A stretch of 64,000 nt of DNA from the NCBI RefSeq assembly GCF_040659735.1, contig NZ_JBFANZ010000009.1:84650-148649 (forward strand). The letters are read 5' to 3'. The stretch's first letter is position 1, and each line of letters begins with the position of its first letter. Below, piece by piece: positions 32,229 through 42,899 of this stretch. The notes under the pieces are model-generated. The model ran no database searches. It was not told where the DNA came from and worked only from the letters and a program-made list of their open reading frames with translations. The position numbers and the translations under genes were made by a program. The stretch is from Micromonospora_I sp040659735 (GTDB taxonomy: Bacteria > Actinomycetota > Actinomycetes > Mycobacteriales > Micromonosporaceae).

Positions 32229-34019
32229 ATGAGTCACGTTCTCGCGGCGGTCGCCTGGCCGTACGCCAACGGCCCGCGCCACATCGGCCACGTCTCCGGC
32301 TTCGGCGTCCCCTCCGACGTGTTCAGCCGGTACATGCGGATGGCGGGCCACGACGTGCTCATGGTCTCCGGCACGGACGAGCACGGCACGCCGATCCAGG
32401 TGCAGGCGGACAGCGAGGGGGTCACCCCGCGTGAGCTGGTCGACCGGTACAACCGGGTGATCGTGGAGGACCTGCACGGGCTGGGGCTCTCCTACGACCT
32501 GTTCACCCGCACCACCACCGGCAACCACTACGCCGTCGTGCAGGAGATGTTCGAGACGCTGCACCGCAACGGGTACATCCTCGCCAAGACGACGCTCGGC
32601 GCGATCTCGCCGTCGACCGGCCGCACCCTGCCCGACCGCTACATCGAGGGCACCTGCCCGATCTGCGGCTATGACGGCGCGCGCGGCGACCAGTGCGACA
32701 ACTGCGGCAATCAGCTCGACCCGGAACAGCTCATCAACCCGCGAAGCAAGATCAACGGGGAGACCCCCGAGTTCGTGGAGACCGAGCACTTCTTCCTCGA
32801 CCTGCCCGCGTTCGCCGAGGCGCTCAACAAGTGGTTGGACACCCGGGAAGGGTGGCGCCCGAACGTCCTGCGCTTCTCGAAGAACCTGATCGACGACCTG
32901 CAGCCGCGCGCGATCACGCGGGACCTCGAATGGGGGGTCCCCGTACCGCTGGAGGGGTGGCGGGACCGCTCGGACAAGCGGATCTACGTCTGGTTCGACG
33001 CGGTGATCGGCTATCTGTCCGCGTCCATCGAGTGGGCGCGCCGTTCCGGCGATCCCGACGCGTGGCGGCAGTGGTGGCAGAACCCGGACTCCCGCACGTA
33101 CCACTTCATGGGCAAGGACAACATCGTCTTCCACTCGGTGATCTGGCCGGCGATCCTGCTCGGCTACGACGGCGAGGGTGCCGCCGGCGGTGAGCCGGGG
33201 CGGCTCGGCCGGCTCGAACTGCCGACCGAGGTGGTCTCCAGCGAATACCTGACCATGGAGGGGCGGAAGTTCTCCTCCTCGCGCCGCGTCGTCATCTACG
33301 TCCGCGACTTCCTGGCCCGCTACGACGCCGACGCGCTGCGCTACTTCATCGCGGCGGCCGGTCCGGAGAGCAACGACACGGACTTCACCTGGGCCGAGTT
33401 CCTGCGTCGCAACAACGACGAACTCGTCGCCGGGTGGGGCAACCTGGTCAACCGCTCCATCTCGATGGCGGCCAAGAACTTCGGCGCGATCCCGCCGATC
33501 GATCCGGCCGGGCTGACCGAGGCCGACGAGGCGCTGCTGGCGACCACCCGCGCCGGGTTCGCGACCGTCGGCGAACTCATCGGGAAGCACCGCCAGAAGG
33601 CGGCGATCGGTGAGGCGATGCGGGTCGTTTCCGAGGCCAACAAATACCTGTCCGACCAGGCGCCGTGGAAGCTCAAGGGCGAGGACGACAAGGCCCGGAT
33701 GGGGACCATCCTGCACGTCGCGCTCCAGGCCGTGAGTGACGCCAACATCCTGCTCACGCCCTTCCTGCCGCACTCGGCGCAGAAGGTGCACGAGCTCCTC
33801 GGCGGCACCGGCGTGCACGCCCCGATGCCCTCGATCGTGGAGGTCGAGGACCTCGACGGCGGCCCCGCCTACCCCGTGCTCACCGGCGACTACACCGTCG
33901 GCGCGCGGTGGGAGTCGGTGCCGATCGAGGCCGGGCGGGAGCTCGCCACGCCGAAGCCGATCTTCCGCAAGCTCGACCCGTCGATCGTCGACGAGGAACT
34001 GGCCCGCCTCGGCGGCTGA
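32229..34019 (+). CDS. metG: Methionine-tRNA ligase
   Basis: 596-aa class I aminoacyl-tRNA synthetase charging tRNA-Met. The HIGH motif is GPRHIGHVSG (H18-H21). The four-cysteine zinc knuckle is CPICGYDGARGDQCDNCG (about 140-158). The KMSKS equivalent is GRKFSSSR, a normal variant in this group. No C-terminal tRNA-binding (EMAP/OB) domain is present, as expected for this short form. ATG 32229 follows a -10 box with no ribosome site. A long bidirectional terminator follows. Confidence 0.96.
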   Translation: MSHVLAAVAWPYANGPRHIGHVSGFGVPSDVFSRYMRMAGHDVLMVSGTDEHGTPIQVQADSEGVTPRELVDRYNRVIVEDLHGLGLSYDLFTRTTTGNHYAVVQEMFETLHRNGYILAKTTLGAISPSTGRTLPDRYIEGTCPICGYDGARGDQCDNCGNQLDPEQLINPRSKINGETPEFVETEHFFLDLPAFAEALNKWLDTREGWRPNVLRFSKNLIDDLQPRAITRDLEWGVPVPLEGWRDRSDKRIYVWFDAVIGYLSASIEWARRSGDPDAWRQWWQNPDSRTYHFMGKDNIVFHSVIWPAILLGYDGEGAAGGEPGRLGRLELPTEVVSSEYLTMEGRKFSSSRRVVIYVRDFLARYDADALRYFIAAAGPESNDTDFTWAEFLRRNNDELVAGWGNLVNRSISMAAKNFGAIPPIDPAGLTEADEALLATTRAGFATVGELIGKHRQKAAIGEAMRVVSEANKYLSDQAPWKLKGEDDKARMGTILHVALQAVSDANILLTPFLPHSAQKVHELLGGTGVHAPMPSIVEVEDLDGGPAYPVLTGDYTVGARWESVPIEAGRELATPKPIFRKLDPSIVDEELARLGG

Positions 34020-34040
34020 CCTGCCGCGCTCCGCGACCGC

Positions 34041-34077
34041 CGCGCCGTCGCCACCCTGCCCGGGTGGCGACGGCGCG
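34041..34077. terminator. Bidirectional hairpin terminator between metG and a convergent gene
   Basis: Perfect 16-bp arms (34041-34056 and 34062-34077) with a 5-nt loop. It lies between two convergent genes and likely ends both. Confidence 0.85.
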
Positions 34078-34079
34078 CG

Positions 34080-35333
34080 TCATTCCGGGTAGGCGAGGTC
34101 GACGCCGCGGTCGTCGACCAGCTCACCGACCGGCGCCCACGCCTCGTAGACCCCGCGCTCGTAGCACTGCGCGCCCAGCGCCGCCACGCTGTCCGGCCCG
34201 GGGCGGCAGAGTCGCAGCCGGGCCCAGCCCGACTCCTCGCGCAGTACCACGCAGGGTGCGCCGCGCCAGGTCGCGTAGCGGGTCCGCCGCCGGGGCGCGG
34301 AGACCGGATAGCGGGCGGCCCTGGTCATCGCGAGCACCCGGAACTCGCCCGGCAGGTCGGCGACCGCCTCGTGTTCCTGACCGCCGTACGTCCCCACGAG
34401 GTGGGAGGAGCGCTTCGCCTCGCCCGTCGGGACGTATTCCTGGTCCGGGGCGATGTCGGGCACCCCGACCAGCAGATGCCGCCACCGCGGCCCGACCATG
34501 CGTAGCCAGCCCCGCTGCTCCGGTTGATAGGTGTAGAGCACCACCTCGGCCCCGTCCGGCGTGTACGCCAGCAGCGCCGCGTTGGCCGGCAGCGGAAGAT
34601 CACCGACATCGCGGGTGACGAACTCGGGAATGATGTGGCGGTCGCTGGGGGTGAATCCGGTGCCGAGCACCGGCGCGCCGACCCGGTCGTGGGGCGGCAT
34701 CGTGACCAGCCCGCGGTGCTCGTCGCCGATCGGGATCTCATAGTCGGCCGGATCGGTCGCCCGCCACCGCAGGGCGTAGGCCACATCCAGACCGTCGCGG
34801 GCCGCGTCCGGATCGGTGCGCAACAGCGCCAGATCGGTCGGCAGCCGCAGGTGGGCCACGTCGTACTCGCGGTAGCAGAACCCGTGCGGCAACCAGCCGC
34901 GCAGGTAGCCCCCGAGTTGCCGGGCGGAGAGAACCTTCACCATGCGGGTGCCGCGCCGGATCGTCGCCGTGTGCCGGATCCCGATCAGGGTCGGATGGCC
35001 GGCGTAGGCCGGGGTCTGGCTGAGCTGATGCACCGCGTCCCAACCCTGCACCCGGTTGAGCGGCACCATCAGCGGCGTGTCCGGCACCTCCGGGGAGGAC
35101 GACGACGGCGGGATGCCGTGCACCGCGGTCACGTCGGTGACATGCACGAACCGGTGCCACGGCGTCCGCGCACCGACCCGGTTGCGCTGGAAGCCGGGTA
35201 CCGCCCCGGCGCTGAACAACTCGTACGCCGCGCCGCGTGCGATCTCCTCCGCCGGGTAGACCGCCCCGTCGTATGTCACGTGCAGCCCGGCCGGGGCCTC
35301 GGCGACGCCGGGCTCCTGGGATGTGGCGGTCAT
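34080..35333 (-). CDS. Hypothetical protein, 417 aa
   Basis: 417-aa soluble protein without a recognisable domain. It has two similar-looking parts and many short strands. Notable stretches are PAGLHVTYDGAVYPAEEIAR at the N terminus, HRFVHVTDVTAVHGIP, HGFCYREYDVAHLRLPTDLA, and near the end REESGWARLRLCRPG and YERGVYEAWAPVGELVDDRG. No signal peptide, membrane segment or catalytic motif is evident. Sequence composition matches neighbours. It lies between the terminator of metG and a divergent HEAT-repeat gene, so it is probably monocistronic. Function unknown. Confidence 0.7.
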   Translation of the reverse strand: MTATSQEPGVAEAPAGLHVTYDGAVYPAEEIARGAAYELFSAGAVPGFQRNRVGARTPWHRFVHVTDVTAVHGIPPSSSSPEVPDTPLMVPLNRVQGWDAVHQLSQTPAYAGHPTLIGIRHTATIRRGTRMVKVLSARQLGGYLRGWLPHGFCYREYDVAHLRLPTDLALLRTDPDAARDGLDVAYALRWRATDPADYEIPIGDEHRGLVTMPPHDRVGAPVLGTGFTPSDRHIIPEFVTRDVGDLPLPANAALLAYTPDGAEVVLYTYQPEQRGWLRMVGPRWRHLLVGVPDIAPDQEYVPTGEAKRSSHLVGTYGGQEHEAVADLPGEFRVLAMTRAARYPVSAPRRRTRYATWRGAPCVVLREESGWARLRLCRPGPDSVAALGAQCYERGVYEAWAPVGELVDDRGVDLAYPE

Positions 35334-35467
35334 CCGGTCGACGATAGCCGTCTATGCGTTCCTGTCGGTGAACAGTTGGTTACGCATCTGCGCACGCGGT
35401 CATTCAATTTCGGCGCAGCGTCACGAAGCCGGCACGGCGGGGCGCCCGGCCGAGGAGAATGTGAGCA

Positions 35468-37447
35468 GTGGAGCTGACGCGTGAGGACCCCTGGCGGCAC
35501 GAGTCCGCCACCGACATCGCCGCCGACATCCCCGAGCTGATCCGGCAGGTCGGGTCGGCCGGCGAGGACGAGGCACGGGAAGCGCTCCACCAGCTCGGCT
35601 ACGAGCTCGGCGGAGGCGACGGGATCCTGCGGCCCGCCGTGCAACCGGCCGTACCGCTGCTGATCGAGATGGTCGAGGGGGACCTGACCCGCTGGCCCGT
35701 ACCGGTCCTGCAGATGCTGGCCCGACTCGTGCCGCCGCCCGGCGGTCGCGACCTGCAGGCCGAGACGGACTGGGGCTACGTCGGCCCACCCCCGCGGGTC
35801 GACCCCCTTCTGCCGGTCGTCCGGGGGCTGCTCGGCGAGCACCAGCAGAGCCTGCTGCGCCTCCTGATCGCCGGCGACGCGGCGACGCGCACCGGTGCGG
35901 CCCGGCTCCTGGCCGGGCTCCCCGAACACGCCGCGGCGAGCATCCCCGCGCTGATCCGGGCCGCCGACGGGGAGCGCGACCCCGTCCCGCACGCCAGCAT
36001 GGTCCTCGCGGTCGCGGCCCTGCACCGCGACGGACCCCCAATGGCCGGCGGCGACGGGACAAGGCTGTGGGCATGGCTCGACGCCCGGCTCTCCGACCCG
36101 GAGGCGCCGCTCGTGCGCACCGCGGCGGCGGTCGGCGAGGCCTGGCTGGGAATGGACGCCGAGCGGACCCGGCCGGCGCTGTGCGCGGCCGCCCGCCAGC
36201 TACCGGCCGGACTGGACGACGACTTCGTCTGGGCGGAGTGCGCGCCGGACGTCTTCCTGCGCTCCGCGTTCCCCGACGACTCCCGGTACGCGGTCGAACT
36301 CGTCGACGCCGGCGTCCGCGCCGCCGACCCCGACCGTCGCCACGAAGCGGTCTGCGCCGGCAAGGACGTCATGCGCCGATGGCGGGGCGCGACCGCCCCG
36401 GTCGTCACCGTGCTCGCCGATCTCGCCACCGACCCGTCGGCGCGGGTCCGGCAGCACGCCGTGCAGACCCTCGCGCTCGCCGGACACGCCACCGCGCTGG
36501 TCAGTGACCTGCTCGTCACGCTGCTCGACGACCCGCGCCCCACCGACCGGGTCGACGCCTGGCCCGCCACCCCCGCCAGCGCCCGCTACGGGCTGGCTCG
36601 CCTCGGCGATCCGCGCTGCCTGGCCGCCCTCCGTCAGGCGCTCACCGGCCCCGAGCAGACGCCCTGGTTGGCCGAGTCGCTGGCCAGCATGACCCGGTAC
36701 GCGCACGAACTCCTCCCCGACGTCGAATGGGCGCTCACCGCCGGGCGCGACCATGCCCGCCTCATCGCCGTGATCTCCGGCGTCGAGGCGTGGGGCGATC
36801 GCGCGGCCCCGCTCGCCGACCCGCTGCTCGCCCTGACCCGCGACGCCGCATGGTCGGCCTGGCCCGGCGGGCTCCCCGGCGTCCTCGGCGTGCTCGGCCG
36901 ACGCGCCGAGCCGGGGACGCCGTATCTGCGCGGGCTCCTCCAGCACGAACTGCTCGCCGTACGGGCCTCGGCCGCGGTGGCGCTGTGCCGGATAACCGGC
37001 GACCGCGACCCGGCGCTGCGGGTCCTGAGAGCGCTGCTGAACCAGCCCGATTTCGGCCCCTACCTGGCCGCCGACGCCGCGGAACAGCTCGGCCCGGCCG
37101 CCGCGCCGCTCGCTGCCGACCTGGCCCTGCTGCTCGACGACGCGGTCGACCCCCGCACCCGGGTCGCGGCGGCGCGGGCCCTGCTGGCGGTCACCGGAAA
37201 CACCGGCCGGGTATGCGCCGCGCTCACCGCGGCGGCCGGACCGGACGAGCCCGGAATCCGGGCCATCGAGGCGCTCGCCAGGATCGGGCAACCCGCCGCC
37301 GACGTGCTGCCCGTACTGCGGCCGATGGCGTTCAGCGAGCGTCGGGTGCCGCAGTGCAACGGCGATCTCGGCGTGATCCGGGACGAGAGCTGGCAGCGGC
37401 TGGCGCGCGTCGCGCTCGCCCGCATCGCCCCCGGGGAGCTCGTCTGA
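35468..37447 (+). CDS. HEAT-repeat protein, 659 aa
   Basis: 659-aa all-helical solenoid. Repeated paired helices are visible through most of its length, such as ALIRAADGERDPVPHASMVL and VTVLADLATDPSARVRQHAV, ending in LLDDAVDPRTRVAAARALLA near the C terminus. No enzymatic domain is seen. Proteins of this type usually serve as protein-binding scaffolds. GTG 35468 is the first start; GGAG at about 35454 is a weak ribosome site. It is divergent from the 417-aa gene, and tatD follows 33 nt downstream in the same direction. Its partner is unknown. Confidence 0.8.
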   Translation: MELTREDPWRHESATDIAADIPELIRQVGSAGEDEAREALHQLGYELGGGDGILRPAVQPAVPLLIEMVEGDLTRWPVPVLQMLARLVPPPGGRDLQAETDWGYVGPPPRVDPLLPVVRGLLGEHQQSLLRLLIAGDAATRTGAARLLAGLPEHAAASIPALIRAADGERDPVPHASMVLAVAALHRDGPPMAGGDGTRLWAWLDARLSDPEAPLVRTAAAVGEAWLGMDAERTRPALCAAARQLPAGLDDDFVWAECAPDVFLRSAFPDDSRYAVELVDAGVRAADPDRRHEAVCAGKDVMRRWRGATAPVVTVLADLATDPSARVRQHAVQTLALAGHATALVSDLLVTLLDDPRPTDRVDAWPATPASARYGLARLGDPRCLAALRQALTGPEQTPWLAESLASMTRYAHELLPDVEWALTAGRDHARLIAVISGVEAWGDRAAPLADPLLALTRDAAWSAWPGGLPGVLGVLGRRAEPGTPYLRGLLQHELLAVRASAAVALCRITGDRDPALRVLRALLNQPDFGPYLAADAAEQLGPAAAPLAADLALLLDDAVDPRTRVAAARALLAVTGNTGRVCAALTAAAGPDEPGIRAIEALARIGQPAADVLPVLRPMAFSERRVPQCNGDLGVIRDESWQRLARVALARIAPGELV

Positions 37448-37480
37448 CCGGGTCGGGACGGATATGTGATGCTGGCGGCG

Positions 37481-38380
37481 ATGACTGAGTCAACCGAGGC
37501 CCGCCGCGAGCGGGCCGCCCGGCGCGCCGGGGAGTTCCCGCCGGCACCCGAGGCGCTTCCCCTGCCGGTGATCGACAGCCACACCCATCTGGACATCACC
37601 GTCTCCGAGGCGGGCGTGCCCGGCGGCGCCCCCGGCGGCGCCTCCGCCGACGATCCGGTCGCGCGGATGATCGCGATGGCCGCCGACGTCGGGGTCAACC
37701 GGTTGGTGCAGGTCGGCGTCGACCTGCCCTCGTCGCAGTGGGGGGCGGAGCTCGCCGCGCGAAACGGGGCGGTGGTCGCCACCGTCGCGCTGCACCCCAA
37801 CGAGGCGCCCCGACTCAGCGACCTGGACGAGGCGTTGCGGAGCATCGAGGCGCTCGCCGCGCAGGAGCGGGTCCGGGGCATCGGCGAGACCGGCATGGAC
37901 TTCTTCCGTACCGGCGAGGACGGGCGCGCGGCGCAGGAGGCCAGCTTCCGGGCGCACATCGCGATCGCGAAGCGGTACGGCAAGCCGCTGATCATCCATG
38001 ATCGGGACGCCCACGCCGAGGTGCTGCGGATCCTCGACGACGAGGGCGCCCCCGAGACGGTGGTGCTGCACTGCTTCTCCGGCGACGCCGAGTTCGCCAC
38101 CGAGTGCGTCGGCCGTGGCTATCTGCTGAGCTTCGCCGGCACGGTGACCTTCGGCAGCGCCGCAGCGCTGCGGGAGGCCGCCCGGGTCACGCCGCCGGAG
38201 CTGATCCTGGTCGAGACCGACGCGCCCTACCTGACGCCGACGCCGTACCGTGGGCGGCCGAACGCGTCGTACCTGATCCCGCTGACCGTGCGGGCGCTCG
38301 CGGAGACGACCGGCACCGGGGTGGCCGAGTTGTGCGCGGCGATCTCGGACAACGGCGAACGGGTCTTCGGGCCATGGTGA
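37481..38380 (+). CDS. TatD family hydrolase (metal-dependent DNase)
   Basis: 299-aa TIM-barrel metallo-hydrolase of the TatD group (3'-5' exonuclease on single-stranded DNA/RNA). Metal ligands and signature blocks: IDSHTHLD near residue 30, ALHPNEAPR, GIGETGMDF with the catalytic glutamate, IIHDRDAHAE, VLHCFSGDAE and LVETDAPYLTPTPYRGRPN. ATG 37481 is taken as the start; GTG 37466 and ATG 37469 are in frame upstream but add a poor N terminus. It lies between metG and rsmA, a common actinobacterial arrangement. Confidence 0.93.
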   Translation: MTESTEARRERAARRAGEFPPAPEALPLPVIDSHTHLDITVSEAGVPGGAPGGASADDPVARMIAMAADVGVNRLVQVGVDLPSSQWGAELAARNGAVVATVALHPNEAPRLSDLDEALRSIEALAAQERVRGIGETGMDFFRTGEDGRAAQEASFRAHIAIAKRYGKPLIIHDRDAHAEVLRILDDEGAPETVVLHCFSGDAEFATECVGRGYLLSFAGTVTFGSAAALREAARVTPPELILVETDAPYLTPTPYRGRPNASYLIPLTVRALAETTGTGVAELCAAISDNGERVFGPW

Positions 38381-38409
38381 GCCGCGGGAGCCCCCGCCGG
38401 CGGCCCCCG

Positions 38410-38415
38410 TACGCT
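38410..38415 (+). promoter_or_regulatory. -10 box TACGCT, leaderless rsmA
   Basis: TACGCT ends 8 nt before GTG 38424. No ribosome site is present. The alternative GTG 38418 would lie only 2 nt from the box. Confidence 0.45.
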
Positions 38416-38423
38416 CTGTGTCC

Positions 38424-39287
38424 GTGACCGATCTCCTCGGCCCGGCGGAGATCCGGGAACTGGCGACCCGGCTCGGCGTCGCGCCCACCAAGCGGCTGGG
38501 CCAGAACTTCGTCCACGACCCCAACACGGTGCGCCGCATCGTCGCCGCCGCCGGTCTCGTCCCCGACGACGTGGTGCTCGAGGTGGGTCCGGGGCTCGGC
38601 TCGCTGACGCTCGGGCTGCTCCCCGCGGCCCGGCATGTCCACGCGGTCGAGATCGACGCGGCGCTTGCCGCGGCCCTGCCGCAGACCGTCGCGGCCCACC
38701 CGGCCGCCGACCGGCTCACCGTGCATCACGCCGACGCGCTGCGGATCACGGCGGGGCAGTTGGGCGATCCGCCGCCCACCGCGCTCGTGGCGAACCTGCC
38801 CTACAACGTGGCGGTGCCGGTCGTGCTGCATCTTCTCGCCGAGTTGCCCACCCTGCGGCAGGGCCTGGTGATGGTGCAGAAGGAGGTGGCCGACCGGCTC
38901 GTCGCCGGTCCCGGCTCGAAGATCTACGGCGTTCCGTCGGTGAAGCTCGCCTGGTACGCCGCCTCCCGCGGCGCCGGCAAAGTGCCGCCGAACGTCTTCT
39001 GGCCGGTGCCGAACGTCGACTCCGGCCTGGTCGCCTTCACCCGGCGCGAGCCGCCCCGCGACGACGTGCCGCGCACACGGGTCTTCGCCGTCATCGACGC
39101 CGCGTTCGCGCAGCGACGCAAGACGCTGCGGGCGGCGCTGGCCGGGTGGGCCGGCGGCGCGGACCGGGCGGCCGCCGCGCTCACCGCCGCGGGAGTCGAC
39201 CCCGGCGCCCGCGGCGAGGCGCTCACCGTCGAGCAGTTCGCCGCGATCGCCGCGGCGGCTCCGGTGGCCACGCCGGGCGCCGAGTAG
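38424..39287 (+). CDS. rsmA: 16S rRNA (adenine(1518)-N6/adenine(1519)-N6)-dimethyltransferase
   Basis: 287-aa KsgA-type enzyme that dimethylates A1518 and A1519 of 16S rRNA. SAM-binding motifs: KRLGQNFVHDPN, LEVGPGLGSLTLGLL, HAVEIDAALA, HADALRI and VANLPYNVAVPVVLHLL (the NLPY catalytic motif). The C-terminal part has VPPNVFWPVPNVDSGLV and QRRKTLRAAL. The start GTG 38424 fits the -10 spacing of a leaderless message. It begins the rsmA-58-aa ORF-ispE-ABC-F run. Confidence 0.95.
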   Translation: MTDLLGPAEIRELATRLGVAPTKRLGQNFVHDPNTVRRIVAAAGLVPDDVVLEVGPGLGSLTLGLLPAARHVHAVEIDAALAAALPQTVAAHPAADRLTVHHADALRITAGQLGDPPPTALVANLPYNVAVPVVLHLLAELPTLRQGLVMVQKEVADRLVAGPGSKIYGVPSVKLAWYAASRGAGKVPPNVFWPVPNVDSGLVAFTRREPPRDDVPRTRVFAVIDAAFAQRRKTLRAALAGWAGGADRAAAALTAAGVDPGARGEALTVEQFAAIAAAAPVATPGAE

Positions 39288-39290
39288 GCT
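39285..39290 (+). promoter_or_regulatory. -10 box TAGGCT overlapping the rsmA stop codon
   Basis: TAGGCT includes the rsmA TAG stop and ends 6 nt before GTG 39297. It may give a leaderless transcript for the 58-aa ORF and ispE. Confidence 0.45.
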
Positions 39291-39296
39291 GACCGC

Positions 39297-39473
39297 GTGT
39301 TCGACGACGAGTGCGGGGAGGTGGACAGGATGAGCGCGGAGGCCGTTTCGCCCTCACGGCAGGCGTGGTCCGGTCCGGACCTGCGTCGGCGTCGGGCCAA
39401 CGACACCGCCGACGAGCTCGTGCTGGCCGAGCCGTGCGAGCGCCGGCTGCCGATCCGGGACATCACCCCGTGA
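39297..39473 (+). CDS. Small conserved-context ORF between rsmA and ispE, 58 aa
   Basis: 58-aa charged protein (VFDDECGEVDRMSAEAVS at the start, SGPDLRRRRANDTADELVLA in the middle, ending RRLPIRDITP). A TANNNT -10 box 6 nt before GTG 39297 supports it. Its stop overlaps the ispE start by 4 nt (GTGA), so it is translationally coupled to ispE. An internal ATG at 39330 is a possible shorter start. No domain is recognised. It could be a leader that sets ispE expression, or a real small protein. Confidence 0.6.
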   Translation: MFDDECGEVDRMSAEAVSPSRQAWSGPDLRRRRANDTADELVLAEPCERRLPIRDITP

Positions 39474-40426
39474 CCGAAGCGTGGCGGCCGGACGAGGATG
39501 ACGACCGTTCGCGGCGGGGAGCGACGGGGTCGGTGAAGGTGCGCGTCCCTGCCAAGATCAATCTGCATCTCGGCGTCGGTCCGCTCCGCCCCGACGGCTT
39601 TCACGAGCTCAACACCGTCTACCACGCGATCTCCATCTACGATGAGCTCACCGCGCGCCGCGGTGACACGCTCACCCTGACCATGGAGGGCGAGGGGGCC
39701 GGTCAACTCGCCCTCGACGAGTCCAATCTGGTCATCCGCGCCGCCCGGGCGCTCGCCGCGCACACCCGGATGCCCGCGCACGCCCGGCTGCACCTGCGCA
39801 AGCAGATCCCGCTCGCCGGCGGTCTGGCCGGCGGCAGCGCCGACGCCGCCGCCGCCCTCGTGGCCTGCGACGCGCTCTGGGGCACCGGCCTGACCCGCGA
39901 GGAACTCGCCGCGATCGCCGCGCCTATCGGCTCCGATGTCCCCTTCCTCCTGTTCGGCGGCACCGCCCTCGGCACCGGGCACGGCGAGAACGTCAGCCCC
40001 GTGCTGGCCCGTCCGACCACGTGGCACTGGGTCGTCGCGATCGCCGACAGCGGGCTCGCCACCCCGGCCGTCTACCACGAACTCGACCGGCTGCGCGCCG
40101 AGTCCGCCGCGCCGGCGCCGCTCGCCGCCGCCGACGATCTGCTCGCCGCGCTGCGTCAGCGCGACCCCGCCGTGCTCGGCGCGGCGCTCGGCAACGACCT
40201 GCAGGCCGCCGCCATGGCCCTGCGGCCGGCTCTGGTCGACGTACTCAAGGCGGGCCAGGCGGCCGGCGCTCTCGCCGGCATCGTCTCCGGATCCGGGCCG
40301 ACCTGCGTGTTCCTCGCTGCCGACGCGGCGCACGCCGACCGGATCGCCGCCGAACTCACCGCCGCCGAGGTGTGCCGCGACGCGCGCACCGCGCACGGCG
40401 CCGTCCCCGGCGCGAGGATGATCTGA
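39470..40426 (+). CDS. ispE: 4-(cytidine 5'-diphospho)-2-C-methyl-D-erythritol kinase
   Basis: 318-aa GHMP kinase of the non-mevalonate isoprenoid pathway, phosphorylating CDP-methylerythritol. N-terminal VRVPAKINLHLGVG, the ATP-binding glycine-rich loop IPLAGGLAGGSADAAAALVA, GSDVPFLLFGGTALGTGHGE and the third motif IVSGSGPTCVFLA are all present. GTG 39470 overlaps the preceding 58-aa ORF by 4 nt and precedes a ~25-residue acidic N-terminal extension. The ABC-F gene starts 4 nt after its stop, so the two are probably one operon. Confidence 0.95.
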   Translation: MTEAWRPDEDDDRSRRGATGSVKVRVPAKINLHLGVGPLRPDGFHELNTVYHAISIYDELTARRGDTLTLTMEGEGAGQLALDESNLVIRAARALAAHTRMPAHARLHLRKQIPLAGGLAGGSADAAAALVACDALWGTGLTREELAAIAAPIGSDVPFLLFGGTALGTGHGENVSPVLARPTTWHWVVAIADSGLATPAVYHELDRLRAESAAPAPLAAADDLLAALRQRDPAVLGAALGNDLQAAAMALRPALVDVLKAGQAAGALAGIVSGSGPTCVFLAADAAHADRIAAELTAAEVCRDARTAHGAVPGARMI

Positions 40427-40430
40427 ACCT

Positions 40431-42254
<1,824 letters not shown>

Positions 42255-42341
42255 TCCCGCGGGGGCACCGGTCACCCGCCGCGCCCCATACGTCACAATC
42301 GTCGGCGACCCTCACTCGCACGGCGTTGGAGAAGGACAGCC

Positions 42342-42797
42342 ATGGCGCACAACCCCGTCAATCACCCCGCGCGTCCGATCTACCGGGCCATCGGCGGGCT
42401 GACCGGCCTCTACCTCGTGATCTTCGGAGTGCTGGGCTTCATCCAGAACAGCGACGCCGACTTCTTCGCCCAGAACGGCGCCGTCGTCCTCGGGCAGGGC
42501 GCCAACCGGGGCTACTCGGTCATCGCCGCCGTCGTCGGTGCGCTGATCCTGGTCGCGATCGGCATCGGCCGCAACCTCGACGCCGCGCTCAACAAGCTCA
42601 TCGGGTACGCCTTCATGGCGCTCGGACTCGCCGAGTTGGCCGTGCTGCGCACCGACGCCAACTTCCTCGGCTTCTCGATCATCACCGTCATGGTGACGAT
42701 GCTCATCGGCCTGGTGCTCCTGACCGCCGGCATGTACGGCAAGGTCGGCAGCGACGACGAGCACCGCGCCTGGCAGGACGGCCGCCTCATCCTCTGA
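42342..42797 (+). CDS. DUF4383 membrane protein, copy 1
   Basis: 151-aa protein with four hydrophobic helices (GGLTGLYLVIFGVLGFIQ, AAVVGALILVAIGIG, LGLAELAVLRTDANFLGFSI and IGLVLLTAGMYGKVGS), the DUF4383 pattern. It starts NPVNHPARPIYRAIGGLTG, which is shared with the next gene. GGAG lies before ATG 42342. The function of DUF4383 is unknown. A terminator separates it from its paralogue. Confidence 0.85.
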   Translation: MAHNPVNHPARPIYRAIGGLTGLYLVIFGVLGFIQNSDADFFAQNGAVVLGQGANRGYSVIAAVVGALILVAIGIGRNLDAALNKLIGYAFMALGLAELAVLRTDANFLGFSIITVMVTMLIGLVLLTAGMYGKVGSDDEHRAWQDGRLIL

Positions 42798-42808
42798 CCG
42801 GGGGAGCG

Positions 42809-42841
42809 GTGCCCGCCGAGCGATTTTCGTTCGGCGGGCAC
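42809..42841. terminator. Hairpin terminator between the DUF4383 genes
   Basis: Stem of 14 bp (42809-42822 and 42828-42841, including one G-T pair) with a 5-nt ATTTT loop. It likely ends the first DUF4383 transcript. Confidence 0.75.
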
Positions 42842-42899
42842 ACTTCTCCGCCGGAGGCGACAATTCTCGGTGAAGAGTTGCCGTCACGGAGGAGGAGCG

